From contig SVMM01000005.1 in NCBI GenBank assembly GCA_015067435.1, positions 62,001 to 126,000 on the forward strand: 64,000 nt of DNA. Reading direction: 5' to 3'. Both the position numbers and the translations under genes were made by a program. A model generated the notes under the pieces. It saw only the letters and a list, made by a program, of their open reading frames with translations. It was not told where the DNA came from and made no database searches. How positions within the stretch are numbered: position 1 is the first letter of the stretch; the number at the start of each line of letters is the position of its first letter. Origin of the DNA: Oscillospiraceae bacterium (GTDB taxonomy: Bacteria; Bacillota; Clostridia; Oscillospirales; Oscillospiraceae). Positions 8,709 through 17,216 of the stretch are shown here, piece after piece.

Positions 8709-8927
8709 CTATTCCTCCCCGATGTAGGCGAACCGCCGGTATGTCTGCCCGCCGCGCTCCACCGTCTCGTTCCACATCGCGGCGGGGCGCACCCAGACGC
8801 CGCGCTCGCCGTAGAGCGCGCGGTAGACCACCATCGGCTCCAGTGTTTCGGAGTGTGTGGCGAGGTACAGCACCTCGTATTCGTTGCCCTTGAAATGCCG
8901 GTAGCGCCCCGGCCTGATCTCATCCAT
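8709..8927 (-). CDS. DUF1653-domain protein
   Basis: A 72-residue protein that is a single DUF1653 domain: RPGRYRHFKGNEYEVLYLA, then PMVVYRALYGERGVWVRP and a late ERGGQTYRRF. The family is a small beta-rich fold of unknown function, common in gut Firmicutes and Proteobacteria. The ATG at 8927 is preceded by GGAGG with eight bases between. It sits directly upstream of the TMEM175-like gene. Confidence 0.85.
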   Translation of the reverse strand: MDEIRPGRYRHFKGNEYEVLYLATHSETLEPMVVYRALYGERGVWVRPAAMWNETVERGGQTYRRFAYIGEE

Positions 8928-9038
8928 GCCGCCTGCCTCCTTTGCCCCTGTCGCGGTTTGCCGTTCTTCTCGCTTCCTCACAGGCTCCGGTTTGCCTTCA
9001 CCGTATATTGCATTTGCGGCCGTTCCGTATCAGAAACG

Positions 9039-9231
9039 TTATTCGTCTGTTTTATCCTTGTCGTCGTCCGACTGCTTTTTTGCGCGCGCGGACAGTCCAA
9101 GGAAAGCGCACGCAAGCACAAAGTCTCCGTATGCCATTGTTCTTGATACGGCGCCCGTCATAAGCATGGTTATTCCGATGGCAAGAAATACAATGCCGAG
9201 AACCAGATTATCCTTTGGTTTTGTTTTTCAT
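9039..9231 (-). pseudogene. Small membrane protein with an early frameshift
   Basis: A GGAGG site ten bases before the ATG at 9231 is followed by only seven codons before TAA. Skipping one base in the run of five A that follows the ATG restores an open frame of about 63 codons, with one hydrophobic helix (LVLGIVFLAIGITMLM), a short second hydrophobic stretch (FVLACAFLGL) and an acidic lysine-rich tail. The frame ends at 9039. It is either a recent pseudogene, a slippage-controlled gene, or a sequencing or assembly error in the homopolymer. The function is unknown. Confidence 0.5.
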
Positions 9232-9293
9232 GGTCGATGTTCCTCCTGTTGTTTATAGTTTGTTGGGAATCTTCTTATTCTCTATCTATTTTG

Positions 9294-10022
9294 TCACTCT
9301 GCCGAATTCAAAAGGCGCCGCACGGCGGGCAGAAACCGTGCCGGTACTTTTTCGATGCTTTTTATCAGGACGTCGAACGGCGGCTCTGTATAGGCTTCCA
9401 GAAGATGAAGGGCTTCCTCGATGATATCGGCTTCGTTTTCGGAAATCACCATCTCCTGAAGCAGCTCCTTGATCGGCTCTGAAAGCGCGGTCAGATCATT
9501 TTGATAATACGGGTCCAAATACCGGTCGAGGCAGAAAAGCAGCCGCCGCTTCGCGCCGCCGTCGTTTCCGCGCAGCACTGCCCGGATCGGCTCGATCCCA
9601 CCCTTTATGATCTCTTTCTCCTCATCGCCGTAGAGGTAATCCTGATCCAGCTTCCAAATCATTTCCGCGAATTGGTCGAACCAAGGATAGACGATCCTGA
9701 TATCCGGGCGATAATCCAGAGTACGGAGGACTTCCACGCTCTTTGCCCTTTTGACCGTCCGCATCAGAAACGCCGCGTCTTCCGATAACGTAGCTTTGTT
9801 CCACGGCATTTCATCGACGTCAAAAGAAGCGGTTCCCGGCGCGTTCAGATTTGCCTCTCTCTGCTCTTTCAAAAAGTCGATCAGTTCTTTTTGGCTCTCC
9901 GTCATTTCGTCTCCGGCGGCAGCCTTTTCCAACAGCTCCAGAAAGCAGTCCGTCCCCTGATTCGACATGGAAAGCCACTCTTTATTCGGTGATGTACTGT
10001 TTAACCTGATAATGTTGCTCAT
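9294..10022 (-). CDS. Hypothetical protein, alpha-helical
   Basis: A 242-residue acidic soluble protein with no signal peptide or membrane segment. AGGA lies eight bases before the ATG. The sequence is helical throughout and the end (LHLLEAYTEPPFDVLIKSIEKVPARFLPAVRRLL) looks like HEAT-like helical repeats. No catalytic motif is recognised. A GNAT gene lies 45 bases upstream on the same strand. Real gene, unknown function. Confidence 0.75.
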   Translation of the reverse strand: MSNIIRLNSTSPNKEWLSMSNQGTDCFLELLEKAAAGDEMTESQKELIDFLKEQREANLNAPGTASFDVDEMPWNKATLSEDAAFLMRTVKRAKSVEVLRTLDYRPDIRIVYPWFDQFAEMIWKLDQDYLYGDEEKEIIKGGIEPIRAVLRGNDGGAKRRLLFCLDRYLDPYYQNDLTALSEPIKELLQEMVISENEADIIEEALHLLEAYTEPPFDVLIKSIEKVPARFLPAVRRLLNSAE

Positions 10023-10067
10023 GCCCTGTTTCCTTGTAAAAAATGATCTGTCGGCACAAAGGCACTC

Positions 10068-10493
10068 TCACAGCGATTTTCTCATAAAATATTTATTCAG
10101 TCTGGGGTCGGGACTTTCGCGGATGAACTCCACCGTATATCCCAGCTTTTGATAGAACACCGGCGCCTGAAAGCCGAAGGTCGTGAGCGTTGCCACATCG
10201 TATCCTTTTCCTCTGTAGCAGTCCTCGACCGCGCCGACAAGGCGCCTGCCCAATCCGCTCCTTCTGCGGTTTTCGGCGACGATCAAATCTCCGATGTGAA
10301 CTTCGTTGTAATATGCCCTTCCCGTGACGGCGCCGACGATTTTTCCCTCGTCGTCCTCGGCGACAAAGCAGAATTCATCATAGTTGAGAACGACTTCGTT
10401 CTGCTCGCCGTACCGCGAAAACTCGCTGTGGATAAAATCACCGATGGCTTCATCCGCTTCATGAGCCCGCCTGATGATCGGATCGTTCATCAT
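10068..10493 (-). CDS. GNAT-family N-acetyltransferase
   Basis: A 141-residue protein with the GNAT fold: GKIVGAVTGRAYYNEVHIGDLIV (beta 3-4), then RRRSGLGRRLVGAVEDCYRG, the acetyl-CoA pyrophosphate loop (R/Q-x-x-G-x-G/A), and the late FYQKLGYTVE motif. It transfers an acetyl group from acetyl-CoA to an unknown amine. The start at 10493 follows GGAGG by eight bases; the GTG two codons earlier would be too close. Confidence 0.85.
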   Translation of the reverse strand: MMNDPIIRRAHEADEAIGDFIHSEFSRYGEQNEVVLNYDEFCFVAEDDEGKIVGAVTGRAYYNEVHIGDLIVAENRRRSGLGRRLVGAVEDCYRGKGYDVATLTTFGFQAPVFYQKLGYTVEFIRESPDPRLNKYFMRKSL

Positions 10494-10512
10494 TTTCACA
10501 CCCTCCGACGCA

Positions 10513-11346
10513 CTATCTTTCTTCGATCCATGAAAAGAACTTGTTCAGGGTCTCGTTTTCCTCTCTTGTTTCCAGAAACAGACCCGCCGTATACCAGGAA
10601 TGGGTGTTTTTCCGGTCCTCCACGCTGTAAAGCTCGCAGCGGATGCCGAGCGCCTCTGCCCTTGCCGCGAAATCCTCGGCGCACTCAAATTGGACCAGAC
10701 CGTCGTGCCTGCTCTGGATCAGCAGCATCGGTATCTGATTCCCTGACATCAGCGAAACAGGCTCGGCATTTCGCCTGTCATATGCTTTTGCGAACAGTTG
10801 ATTCAAGAGGAGTTTGAGGGTTTTGGACTGGTCCTCCCGGAAGCTGTACGGCCCGCCGAAGCCGATGAAGCCGACGACGGGAGAGATATCGACGCGGTAT
10901 TCCTCCTGCACTTCGCGGCAATAGCACAGGATCGACGTCAGGTGCGCGCCCGCGGAAGGGCCGGCAACGATGATGCGCGAAGCGTCGATGCCTCTTTTGC
11001 TCAGGTAATGGATCGCGGCGTTATAGCAGCTGCACACATCTTCGATCTGGACCGGGTACTTGTTTCCGGGCGACAGCCTGTACCCGCCCGAGATCATGCG
11101 ATAGCCCGCCGCGGCCACGCATTGCCCGACGTAGTCGAAGAATCTGGGGTTGCCCGCGTTCCATCCGCCGCCGTGCACCCAGTAGATGACCTTGTCCCTC
11201 ACGGGCGCCGCGGGTTCGTAATACAGGAAATACTGGTCCCTGTCAGGGCCGTAACGCACAAATTCCGGCGAAAATCGTTTCTTTGCGCCGAACATCTTCC
11301 GGTAAAGCCCGAAATAGCTGAGACTTTCCCGCCAATAATCGTTCAT
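10513..11346 (-). CDS. Alpha/beta hydrolase (HSL-type esterase)
   Basis: A 277-residue cytoplasmic esterase. It has the oxyanion motif WVHGGGW near residue 58, the nucleophile elbow AGPSAGAH near residue 130, LIQSRHDGLV carrying the acid, and a late NTHSW with the catalytic histidine, as in the hormone-sensitive-lipase group. The ATG at 11346 has GAGGG nine bases upstream; a TTG three codons earlier is less likely. The GNAT gene follows 19 bases downstream, so the two are probably one transcript. Confidence 0.88.
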   Translation of the reverse strand: MNDYWRESLSYFGLYRKMFGAKKRFSPEFVRYGPDRDQYFLYYEPAAPVRDKVIYWVHGGGWNAGNPRFFDYVGQCVAAAGYRMISGGYRLSPGNKYPVQIEDVCSCYNAAIHYLSKRGIDASRIIVAGPSAGAHLTSILCYCREVQEEYRVDISPVVGFIGFGGPYSFREDQSKTLKLLLNQLFAKAYDRRNAEPVSLMSGNQIPMLLIQSRHDGLVQFECAEDFAARAEALGIRCELYSVEDRKNTHSWYTAGLFLETREENETLNKFFSWIEER

Positions 11347-11435
11347 GTCAGTCAACCCTCTGTTTGCATTTCGCGGCCGGTTCCTTTTTGCGGGTGGATT
11401 TCGTTGAGCGCGGTATCGCTACGGCGCCTGCCCTT

Positions 11436-11660
11436 TCAGTAGATTTGCCGGATGTCCTTTGCGTCGATGCCGACGCGCCTGCAAAAGGCGTCCACATCGC
11501 TCTGGCTGCGCGCCAGCTCATATTCGCGGAACTTGCCGCTCTTGCGGTCGAGAAAGCCCACGACCATTTCGCCCGTGCAGATGCTTGCGCGCACCGCGGG
11601 CTCCTGCGCCGCCGGATCGTAGGGGATCGGCGGCGGTTCTTTCTTTCGGAACAGACTCAT
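11436..11660 (-). CDS. Small conserved hypothetical protein
   Basis: A 74-residue charged soluble protein with a basic N-terminus rich in prolines, then EPAVRASICTGEMVVGF and a C-terminal FCRRVGIDAKDI. Similar short proteins occur in gut Clostridia and are sometimes mislabelled as aspartate dehydrogenase; nothing in this sequence supports that activity. It lies 22 bases downstream of the YqfO-like gene and is likely its operon partner. Function unknown. Confidence 0.7.
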   Translation of the reverse strand: MSLFRKKEPPPIPYDPAAQEPAVRASICTGEMVVGFLDRKSGKFREYELARSQSDVDAFCRRVGIDAKDIRQIY

Positions 11661-11682
11661 GGCGCATCTCCGTTTCGCAGAA

Positions 11683-12015
11683 TTATGAAAAGCTCGTCCG
11701 CCACAGCGGGATCGCGTTGATGACCGGCTCCTCGTAGGGGTGGACGCGCTTGATCGCGGCGATGGTTTCGTCCACGCGCTCGGCGCGCACGGTGACCTCG
11801 ACCTTCAGCTCCGGCTCGCGGCTGATCTCGCCGATGCTGCCAAGGTACGGTGCCGTGCCCTCCAGCGGTCGCCAGGTACCCGTTACGGGGCTGTAGGACA
11901 GGCAGCAGTCGTAGTTCCCGATGTGCCCCGCGTCGACCTCCTGCAAGGCGCGCTGCAAGGGCTCAAGGTGCGTTTCGGGAATGAAGATCTCCAGTTTGCA
12001 GCAGGCAAAGTCCAT
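11683..12015 (-). CDS. YqfO/NIF3 middle-domain (CutA/PII-like) protein
   Basis: A 110-residue protein equal to the extra domain found inside Bacillus YqfO/NIF3 proteins: CKLEIFIPETHLEPLQRAL at the start, GHIGNYDCCLSYSPVTGTW in the middle and VHPYEEPVINAIPLW at the end. The fold is ferredoxin-like, related to CutA and PII; the stand-alone form has no settled role (metal or small-ligand sensing are ideas). GGAGG lies seven bases before the ATG and two bases separate it from the stop of the upstream reductase gene. Confidence 0.85.
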   Translation of the reverse strand: MDFACCKLEIFIPETHLEPLQRALQEVDAGHIGNYDCCLSYSPVTGTWRPLEGTAPYLGSIGEISREPELKVEVTVRAERVDETIAAIKRVHPYEEPVINAIPLWRTSFS

Positions 12016-12017
12016 GC

Positions 12018-12602
12018 TCACGCCTCCGATCCCGCGCCGGCAAAGTATCGGTCGATCCACGCCTCCGCGTCGCGCAGGATCGCCTCGACGTCCATGCCCT
12101 CCACATCCAGCAGTTCCGCGGAGAAGCATGCGATCTCCGGCACGCCGTAAAACATCTCGGCGAGGCTTTTCACATAGGCATAACCGTGATTGGGCGGGAG
12201 AATGGGTCCGCCCGCGGTCATCACATAGAAAAGCCGCTTTGCATGGCAATGGCTGACGGGACGCCCGTCCACGCCGTAGGAAAACGTGACGCCGTTTACA
12301 TTGATGTGCTCAAAATATGTTTTGAGCGACGCGGGAAAGCTCAAATCCCAGTACGGGGCTGCCGCCACGATCTGCTCCGCCGCGGCGAACTGCCGCGCAA
12401 GGCGGAGCGTCGGATCGTCCCACGCGCCGCGCGAGAGGATGCCGTCCCGTTCGCGCAGCGTTTCGGCGGTCAGGGGCAGCAGCCCTTCGCGCTGCAAGTC
12501 CAGCTCCATCACCTCACCGCCCAAGTGACCGAGCACCCGCCGTGCCAGCCGCAGCGTCCTCGACTCCGGGCGCACGCAGGCATTGATGAAGAGCGTGTTC
12601 AT
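12018..12602 (-). CDS. Flavodoxin-fold NAD(P)H oxidoreductase (azoreductase-like)
   Basis: A 194-residue protein starting MNTLFINACVRPESRTLRLA, the FMN-phosphate loop of AzoR/NQO-type reductases, followed by AAPYWDLSFPASLKTYFEHI and FYVMTAGGPIL, the two other FMN contact loops. It should use NAD(P)H and FMN to reduce quinones, azo or nitro compounds in the cytoplasm. The start is the first ATG after a GGGGG-rich stretch; it leads a three-gene operon with the YqfO-like and small hypothetical genes. Confidence 0.88.
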   Translation of the reverse strand: MNTLFINACVRPESRTLRLARRVLGHLGGEVMELDLQREGLLPLTAETLRERDGILSRGAWDDPTLRLARQFAAAEQIVAAAPYWDLSFPASLKTYFEHINVNGVTFSYGVDGRPVSHCHAKRLFYVMTAGGPILPPNHGYAYVKSLAEMFYGVPEIACFSAELLDVEGMDVEAILRDAEAWIDRYFAGAGSEA

Positions 12603-12643
12603 TTCCGTCGTCCCCCATGCTGAGATTTTTCCATGATGACGCA

Positions 12644-12672
12644 ATTATAACACGACGCCGCGGACTTGCCAA
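12644..12672 (-). promoter_or_regulatory. Promoter with the recurrent GCGGCG spacer
   Basis: TTGGCA, 17 bases (AGTCCGCGGCGTCGTGT), TATAAT on the minus strand, upstream of the azoreductase-like gene. The spacer differs from the copy at 2848 in only three places. The -35 end is also half of a palindrome CGCGGACTTG/CAAGTCCGCG. Confidence 0.75.
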
Positions 12673-12706
12673 GTCCGCGGTGCGTATGTGCCGGGCCGTA
12701 TTTTTG

Positions 12707-12735
12707 TTGCGCGCGGGGATTGCCTGCGCTATAAT
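12707..12735 (+). promoter_or_regulatory. Promoter of adenine deaminase
   Basis: TTGCGC, 17 bases, TATAAT on the plus strand, about 60 bases before the ade start. It is divergent from the promoter at 12644. Confidence 0.7.
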
Positions 12736-12795
12736 GATTAGGAATACCGGACGATTCGTTTAAAAAGCCGGATCAAAGAGTACGGGAGGGATACC

Positions 12796-14598
12796 ATGCT
12801 GAACAAGTTTTGCAAAAAGCCCCTTTACGAAGTCACCCGGACACTGGCAAGGGTCGCCATGGGCGAGGAGAAAGCGGAGCTGGTCATCCGCAACGCAAGA
12901 CTGGTCAACGTCTGCACCGCCGAGATTCAGGAGGGGATCGACGTCGCGATCGCCGAAGGCCGGATCGCGCTGGTCGGCGACGCGGCGCACTGCATCGGCG
13001 AGCACACGACCGTGATCGACGCCGCGGGGCAGTACATCGCGCCAGGCTTCATGGACGCGCACATCCATGTCGAGTCCTCCATGATCACGGTGGGCGAATA
13101 TGCCCGCGCGGTGGTTCCCCGCGGCACCACCGGCATCTTTATGGACCCCCATGAGATCTGCAACGTATGCGGGCCGGACGGCGTGAGGGCGATGATCGAG
13201 GACGCGAAGCGCTCCCCGCTCAAGGCGATGTCGAATGTTCCGTCCTGCGTTCCCGCGGTCGCGGGATTCGAGGATACCGGCTCCCACATCGGCCCGGAGG
13301 AGGTTCGGGAGATGATGACGTGGGACGGCGTCGTCGGTCTCGGCGAGATGATGAACTTTCCGGGCGTCCTGTCCGCCGACGCCGCCATCCACGGGGAGCT
13401 TGCGGAGACGCTGAAGGCCGATCAGGTCATCACCGGCCATTACTCCGTGCCGGACACCGAAGCGGGGTTGAACGCCTACATTGCCTCCGGCGTCCGCTGC
13501 TGCCATGAGTCGACCCGCGCCGTGGACGTGCTGGAGAAGATGCGGCACGGGATGTACGCCCTGATGCGTTACGGCAGCGCGTGGCACGATATGCCGGTCA
13601 TCATTCGCGCCATTCTGGACAATCATGTCGACGACCGCTTTGCCTGCCTCATTTCGGACGACACGCATCCCGACACGCTGATCGAGGACGGGCACATGGA
13701 CCACATCGTCCGATGCGCCGTCAAGGAGGGGCTTGATCCCGTCAAGGCGATCCAGTATGTCACGATCAACCCGGCGACCTGCTTCCGAATGGATCACGAG
13801 CTGGGCAGCATCACGCCGGGAAAGTGCGCCGACATTGTGTTCTTCGACGATTTGAACGACATCCGCGTGACGCGCACGATCATTGACGGCGCGGTCGTCG
13901 CCGAGGACGGGAAAATGACCGTGGAGATTGGGAAGTCCGCGTTTCCCGCGTCCTGCTACGACACGATGCACGTCGGGCAGCCCATCACGGCGGACAGCTT
14001 CCGGATCGCGGCGCCCGCCGGGAAGGACAGCGTGAAGGCGCGCGTGATCGAGATCATTCCGAACCGCGTCGGCAATTACGAGCGGCTGCTCGACCTGCGC
14101 GTGAAGGACGGCTTCGTCGAAGCCGATCCCGCGCGGGACATCATGAAGATGGCGGTGTTTGAGCGTCATCACGCGACGGGCACAACGGGACGCGGCTTCG
14201 TCAAGGGCTTCGGCTTCCAAAAGGGCGCGATGGCGCAGACCGTCGCCCACGACGCCCACAATCTGCTGGTTGCCGGTACGAACGACGAGGATATGGCGCT
14301 TGCCGCCAACACGCTGCTCCAATGCGGCGGCGGGCTGTGCGCCGCGGCGGACGGCAAGGTGCTCGCGCAGGTCCCGCTGCCGATCGCGGGGCTGATGAAC
14401 GATCTGCCCGTCGAGCAGATGGCGGCGCTCGTCGCCGCTCTGAGCGAGGCTTGGCGGGAGATGGGCTGCGCGATCAACTCGCCCTATATGACGATGGCGC
14501 TGATCCCGCTGGCCTGCCTGCCGGAGCTGCGGCTCACGAACCGCGGGCTTGTGGACTGCCGGACGTTCCGGTTTGTCGATCTGCTCGCGGACGCATAA
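12796..14598 (+). CDS. ade: Adenine deaminase
   Basis: A 600-residue enzyme of the amidohydrolase superfamily, the size of bacterial Ade. Adenine is deaminated to hypoxanthine in purine salvage. Motifs: YIAPGFMDAHIHVESSM (metal-binding HxH, ~residue 88), GTTGIFMDPHEICNV, VVGLGEMMNFPGV, ITGHYSVPD, CCHESTRA, ISDDTHPD with the late catalytic aspartate, and the C-terminal Ade-specific half with RHHATG and INSPYMTMALIPLACLPELRLT. GGGAGG precedes the ATG. It is transcribed from its own promoter and ends at a strong hairpin shared with the convergent phosphoketolase gene. Confidence 0.97.
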   Translation: MLNKFCKKPLYEVTRTLARVAMGEEKAELVIRNARLVNVCTAEIQEGIDVAIAEGRIALVGDAAHCIGEHTTVIDAAGQYIAPGFMDAHIHVESSMITVGEYARAVVPRGTTGIFMDPHEICNVCGPDGVRAMIEDAKRSPLKAMSNVPSCVPAVAGFEDTGSHIGPEEVREMMTWDGVVGLGEMMNFPGVLSADAAIHGELAETLKADQVITGHYSVPDTEAGLNAYIASGVRCCHESTRAVDVLEKMRHGMYALMRYGSAWHDMPVIIRAILDNHVDDRFACLISDDTHPDTLIEDGHMDHIVRCAVKEGLDPVKAIQYVTINPATCFRMDHELGSITPGKCADIVFFDDLNDIRVTRTIIDGAVVAEDGKMTVEIGKSAFPASCYDTMHVGQPITADSFRIAAPAGKDSVKARVIEIIPNRVGNYERLLDLRVKDGFVEADPARDIMKMAVFERHHATGTTGRGFVKGFGFQKGAMAQTVAHDAHNLLVAGTNDEDMALAANTLLQCGGGLCAAADGKVLAQVPLPIAGLMNDLPVEQMAALVAALSEAWREMGCAINSPYMTMALIPLACLPELRLTNRGLVDCRTFRFVDLLADA

Positions 14599-14644
14599 AA
14601 AACTCAGGGGGGGCGAGCCGCAAGGCTCGCCCTCCCTGAGTTTT
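14599..14644. terminator. Bidirectional terminator between ade and phosphoketolase
   Basis: AAAACTCAGGG and GGGCGAGCC pair with GGCTCGCCC and CCCTGAGTTTT around a GCAA loop, with A/T runs on both sides, so it can stop transcripts from both directions. Confidence 0.9.
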
Positions 14645-14656
14645 ATCGTGTTTTGT

Positions 14657-17014
14657 TCAGGACCATTTCCAGTTCGAGACCTCGGGCAGATCCACGCCGT
14701 ATTCGGCGATGTACTGCCGGTGCTCGACGAGCTTGTCCTGCATCTGCTGGATCAGATATGCGCCGCGGTTGCCGAGCTGCGGCAGGTTGTAGACCGCCGC
14801 CATCACGAGGTTGAAGCGGTCGAGCCGGTTGAGCACGCGCATGTCGAAGGGCGTCGTGATCGTGCCCTCCTCAATGTAGCCGCGCACGTGCAGATTTTTG
14901 TTGTGCCGCTTGTAGGTCAGCTCGTGGATGAGCGAGGGATAGCCGTGGAAGGCGAAGAGGATGGGCTTGTCCTTAGTGAACAGCATGTCATACCGCTGCT
15001 GGGACATGCCGTGTGGATGCTGCTCCTCGCTTTGCAGACGCATCAGGTCGACCACGTTCACCACGCGGATCCTGAGCTCCGGGAACGCCTCGCGCAGGAT
15101 CGTCACCGCCGCCAGCGTCTCCAGCGTCGGCGTGTCGCCGCAGCAGGCCATGACGATGTCGGGCTCCTCGCCGCGGTCGGTGGACGCCCACTGCCAGATG
15201 CCGATGCCCTGCGTGCAGTGCTTGACCGCCTGTTCCATGGTCAGCCACTGCGGGCGCGGGTGCTTGGACGCGACGATGACGTTCACATAGTCGCGCGAGC
15301 GGATGCAGTGGTCGAAGCAGCTGAGCAGGCAGTTGGCGTCCGGCGGAAGATAGAGGCGCACGACGTCCGCCTTCTTGTTGACCACATGATCCAAAAAGCC
15401 GGGGTCCTGATGCGTGAAGCCGTTGTGATCCTGCTGCCAGACGTTGGACGCGAGCACGTAGTTGAGCGACGCGATCTTCGCGCGCCAGGGAAGCTGGCTG
15501 CACACCTTGAGCCACTTGGCGTGCTGGGAGAACATCGAGTCCACGATACGGATGAACGCCTCGTAGCTGTTGAAGAAGCCGTGGCGCCCGGTGAGCAGAT
15601 AGCCCTCCAGCATACCCTGACAGACGTGCTCGGAGAGCATGGAGTCCATGACGCGGCCGCCGGGAGCGAGGTGATCGTCCTCGGGCAGGATCTCGCCGCA
15701 CCACGCGCGGTCGGTCTCCTCAAACACCGGCGTAAGGCGGTTGGAGGTGGTTTCATCCGGGCCGAAGGAGCGGAAATTGCGCTCCTTTTCGTTGAGCTTA
15801 TAGATGTCGCGCACGAACTTGCCCAGCGCAGCCATGTCCTGCGCTTCCACGCTGCCGGGAGTGGGCACGTCCACCGCGTAGGCGCGGAAGTCCGGCATAC
15901 GCAGATCCTTGAGCAGATGCCCGCCGTTGGCGTGCGGGTTCGCGCCCATGCGGCGGTTCCCGACGGGCGGGAAGTCCAGCAGCTCCTGCACGGGCACGCC
16001 GTTTTCATCGAACAGCTCCTCGGCGTGATAGCTCTTGAGCCAGTTTTCGATCTGACGGACGTGCACGTCGCTGTCGGGCTGGATGGGCACCTGATGCGCG
16101 CGCCAGTAGTCCTCGACCTTGTCGCCGTCGACGTAGTCCGGGCCGGTCCAGCCCTTGGGCGTGCGCAGCACGATCATCGGCCAGCGCGGGCGGGCCGTGT
16201 CGCCCTTCTCGCGCGCCGCCTTCTGGTACTTCAGGATCTCCGCGACGCACGCGTCGAGCGTATCCGCCATCTTGCGGTGCATCTCCATCGGGTCGCTGCC
16301 CTCGACGAAGTACGGCTTCCAGCCGCAGCCGACAAAGAAGCTCTCCAGCTCCTCGTGCGGGATGCGCGCCAGCACGGTCGGGTTCGCGATCTTGTAGCCG
16401 TTGAGGTGCAGGATCGGCAGGACCGCGCCGTCTGTGGCGGCGGAGAGGAACTTGTTGAGCTGCCAGCTGGTCGCCAGCGGGCCGGTCTCCGCCTCGCCGT
16501 CGCCGACCACGCAGGCGGCGATCAGGCCGGGGTTGTCGGTCACCGCGCCGAAGGCGTGGGCGAGCGAATAGCCCAGCTCGCCGCCCTCGTGGATGGAGCC
16601 GGGCGTTTCAGGCGCGACGTGGGACGGGATGCCGCCCGGGAAGGAGAAGCGCTTGAAGAGGCGCTGCATGCCCTCCTTGTCGCGCGTGATGTCGGGATAG
16701 ACCTCCTGATAGCTGCCGTCCAGCCAGTCCTGCGCGACCATGGCGTTGCCGCCGTGTCCGGGGCCGGAGAGGTAGATCATATCGAGGTCGTACTCCTTGA
16801 TGACGCGGTTCAAGTGCGTGTAGATGAAGTTCTGCCCCGGGCAGGTGCCCCAGTGGCCGACGATCTTCTTCTTGATGTCCTCCTTCGTCAGAGGCGTCTC
16901 CAGCAGGGGATCGTTGAGCAGATAGAGCTGGCATGCCGTGAGATAGTTGGCGGCACGCCAGTATTTGTCCATCGTCGCCAGCATCGCGTCGCCGGCACGG
17001 TGTTGATTGGGCAT
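14657..17014 (-). CDS. xfp: Xylulose-5-phosphate/fructose-6-phosphate phosphoketolase
   Basis: A 785-residue thiamine-diphosphate enzyme of normal family length. It splits xylulose 5-phosphate (and often fructose 6-phosphate) with phosphate into acetyl phosphate and a shorter sugar phosphate. Seen motifs: [18 protein letters not shown] near residue 50, [11 protein letters not shown] (phosphoketolase signature 1), [15 protein letters not shown] (signature 2) and [14 protein letters not shown], the ThDP-magnesium site; later ASKHPRPQW and [21 protein letters not shown] precedes the ATG. It stands alone on the minus strand; no acetate kinase or transketolase gene is next to it in the window. Confidence 0.97.
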   Translation of the reverse strand: MPNQHRAGDAMLATMDKYWRAANYLTACQLYLLNDPLLETPLTKEDIKKKIVGHWGTCPGQNFIYTHLNRVIKEYDLDMIYLSGPGHGGNAMVAQDWLDGSYQEVYPDITRDKEGMQRLFKRFSFPGGIPSHVAPETPGSIHEGGELGYSLAHAFGAVTDNPGLIAACVVGDGEAETGPLATSWQLNKFLSAATDGAVLPILHLNGYKIANPTVLARIPHEELESFFVGCGWKPYFVEGSDPMEMHRKMADTLDACVAEILKYQKAAREKGDTARPRWPMIVLRTPKGWTGPDYVDGDKVEDYWRAHQVPIQPDSDVHVRQIENWLKSYHAEELFDENGVPVQELLDFPPVGNRRMGANPHANGGHLLKDLRMPDFRAYAVDVPTPGSVEAQDMAALGKFVRDIYKLNEKERNFRSFGPDETTSNRLTPVFEETDRAWCGEILPEDDHLAPGGRVMDSMLSEHVCQGMLEGYLLTGRHGFFNSYEAFIRIVDSMFSQHAKWLKVCSQLPWRAKIASLNYVLASNVWQQDHNGFTHQDPGFLDHVVNKKADVVRLYLPPDANCLLSCFDHCIRSRDYVNVIVASKHPRPQWLTMEQAVKHCTQGIGIWQWASTDRGEEPDIVMACCGDTPTLETLAAVTILREAFPELRIRVVNVVDLMRLQSEEQHPHGMSQQRYDMLFTKDKPILFAFHGYPSLIHELTYKRHNKNLHVRGYIEEGTITTPFDMRVLNRLDRFNLVMAAVYNLPQLGNRGAYLIQQMQDKLVEHRQYIAEYGVDLPEVSNWKWS

Positions 17015-17142
17015 GGAAAGTCCCTCCCTCTTGTGTGATGCATAGCATTATACTCCTTTTTTCACAAAAATACAGAGGGAAATTGCACGATGATAGGATT
17101 CTGATTAGCGGGCGGCGGAATCTCGGCTGCAAAAAGACGGTG

Positions 17143-17171
17143 TTGCGCGCCGACATTGCGGCGGCTATAAT
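17143..17171 (+). promoter_or_regulatory. Promoter of the MFS transporter gene
   Basis: TTGCGC, 17 bases, TATAAT on the plus strand, 46 bases before the ATG at 17217. Confidence 0.65.
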
Positions 17172-17216
17172 GAGGAAAAATCCCGGACGACGATCCGCAT
17201 CGGATGGTGAAGGCAT

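Noticed and set aside
11436-11660. Aspartate dehydrogenase label for the 74-residue protein
   Set aside because: It is far too short and lacks any nucleotide-binding loop.
12760-14322. 520-codon minus-strand frame opposite ade
   Set aside because: Antisense shadow of adenine deaminase with no ribosome site or family match.
14549-17038. Long plus-strand open frame of 829 codons opposite the phosphoketolase gene
   Set aside because: It is the antisense of a fully recognisable enzyme gene and has the histidine, valine and arginine bias of a GC-rich shadow frame.
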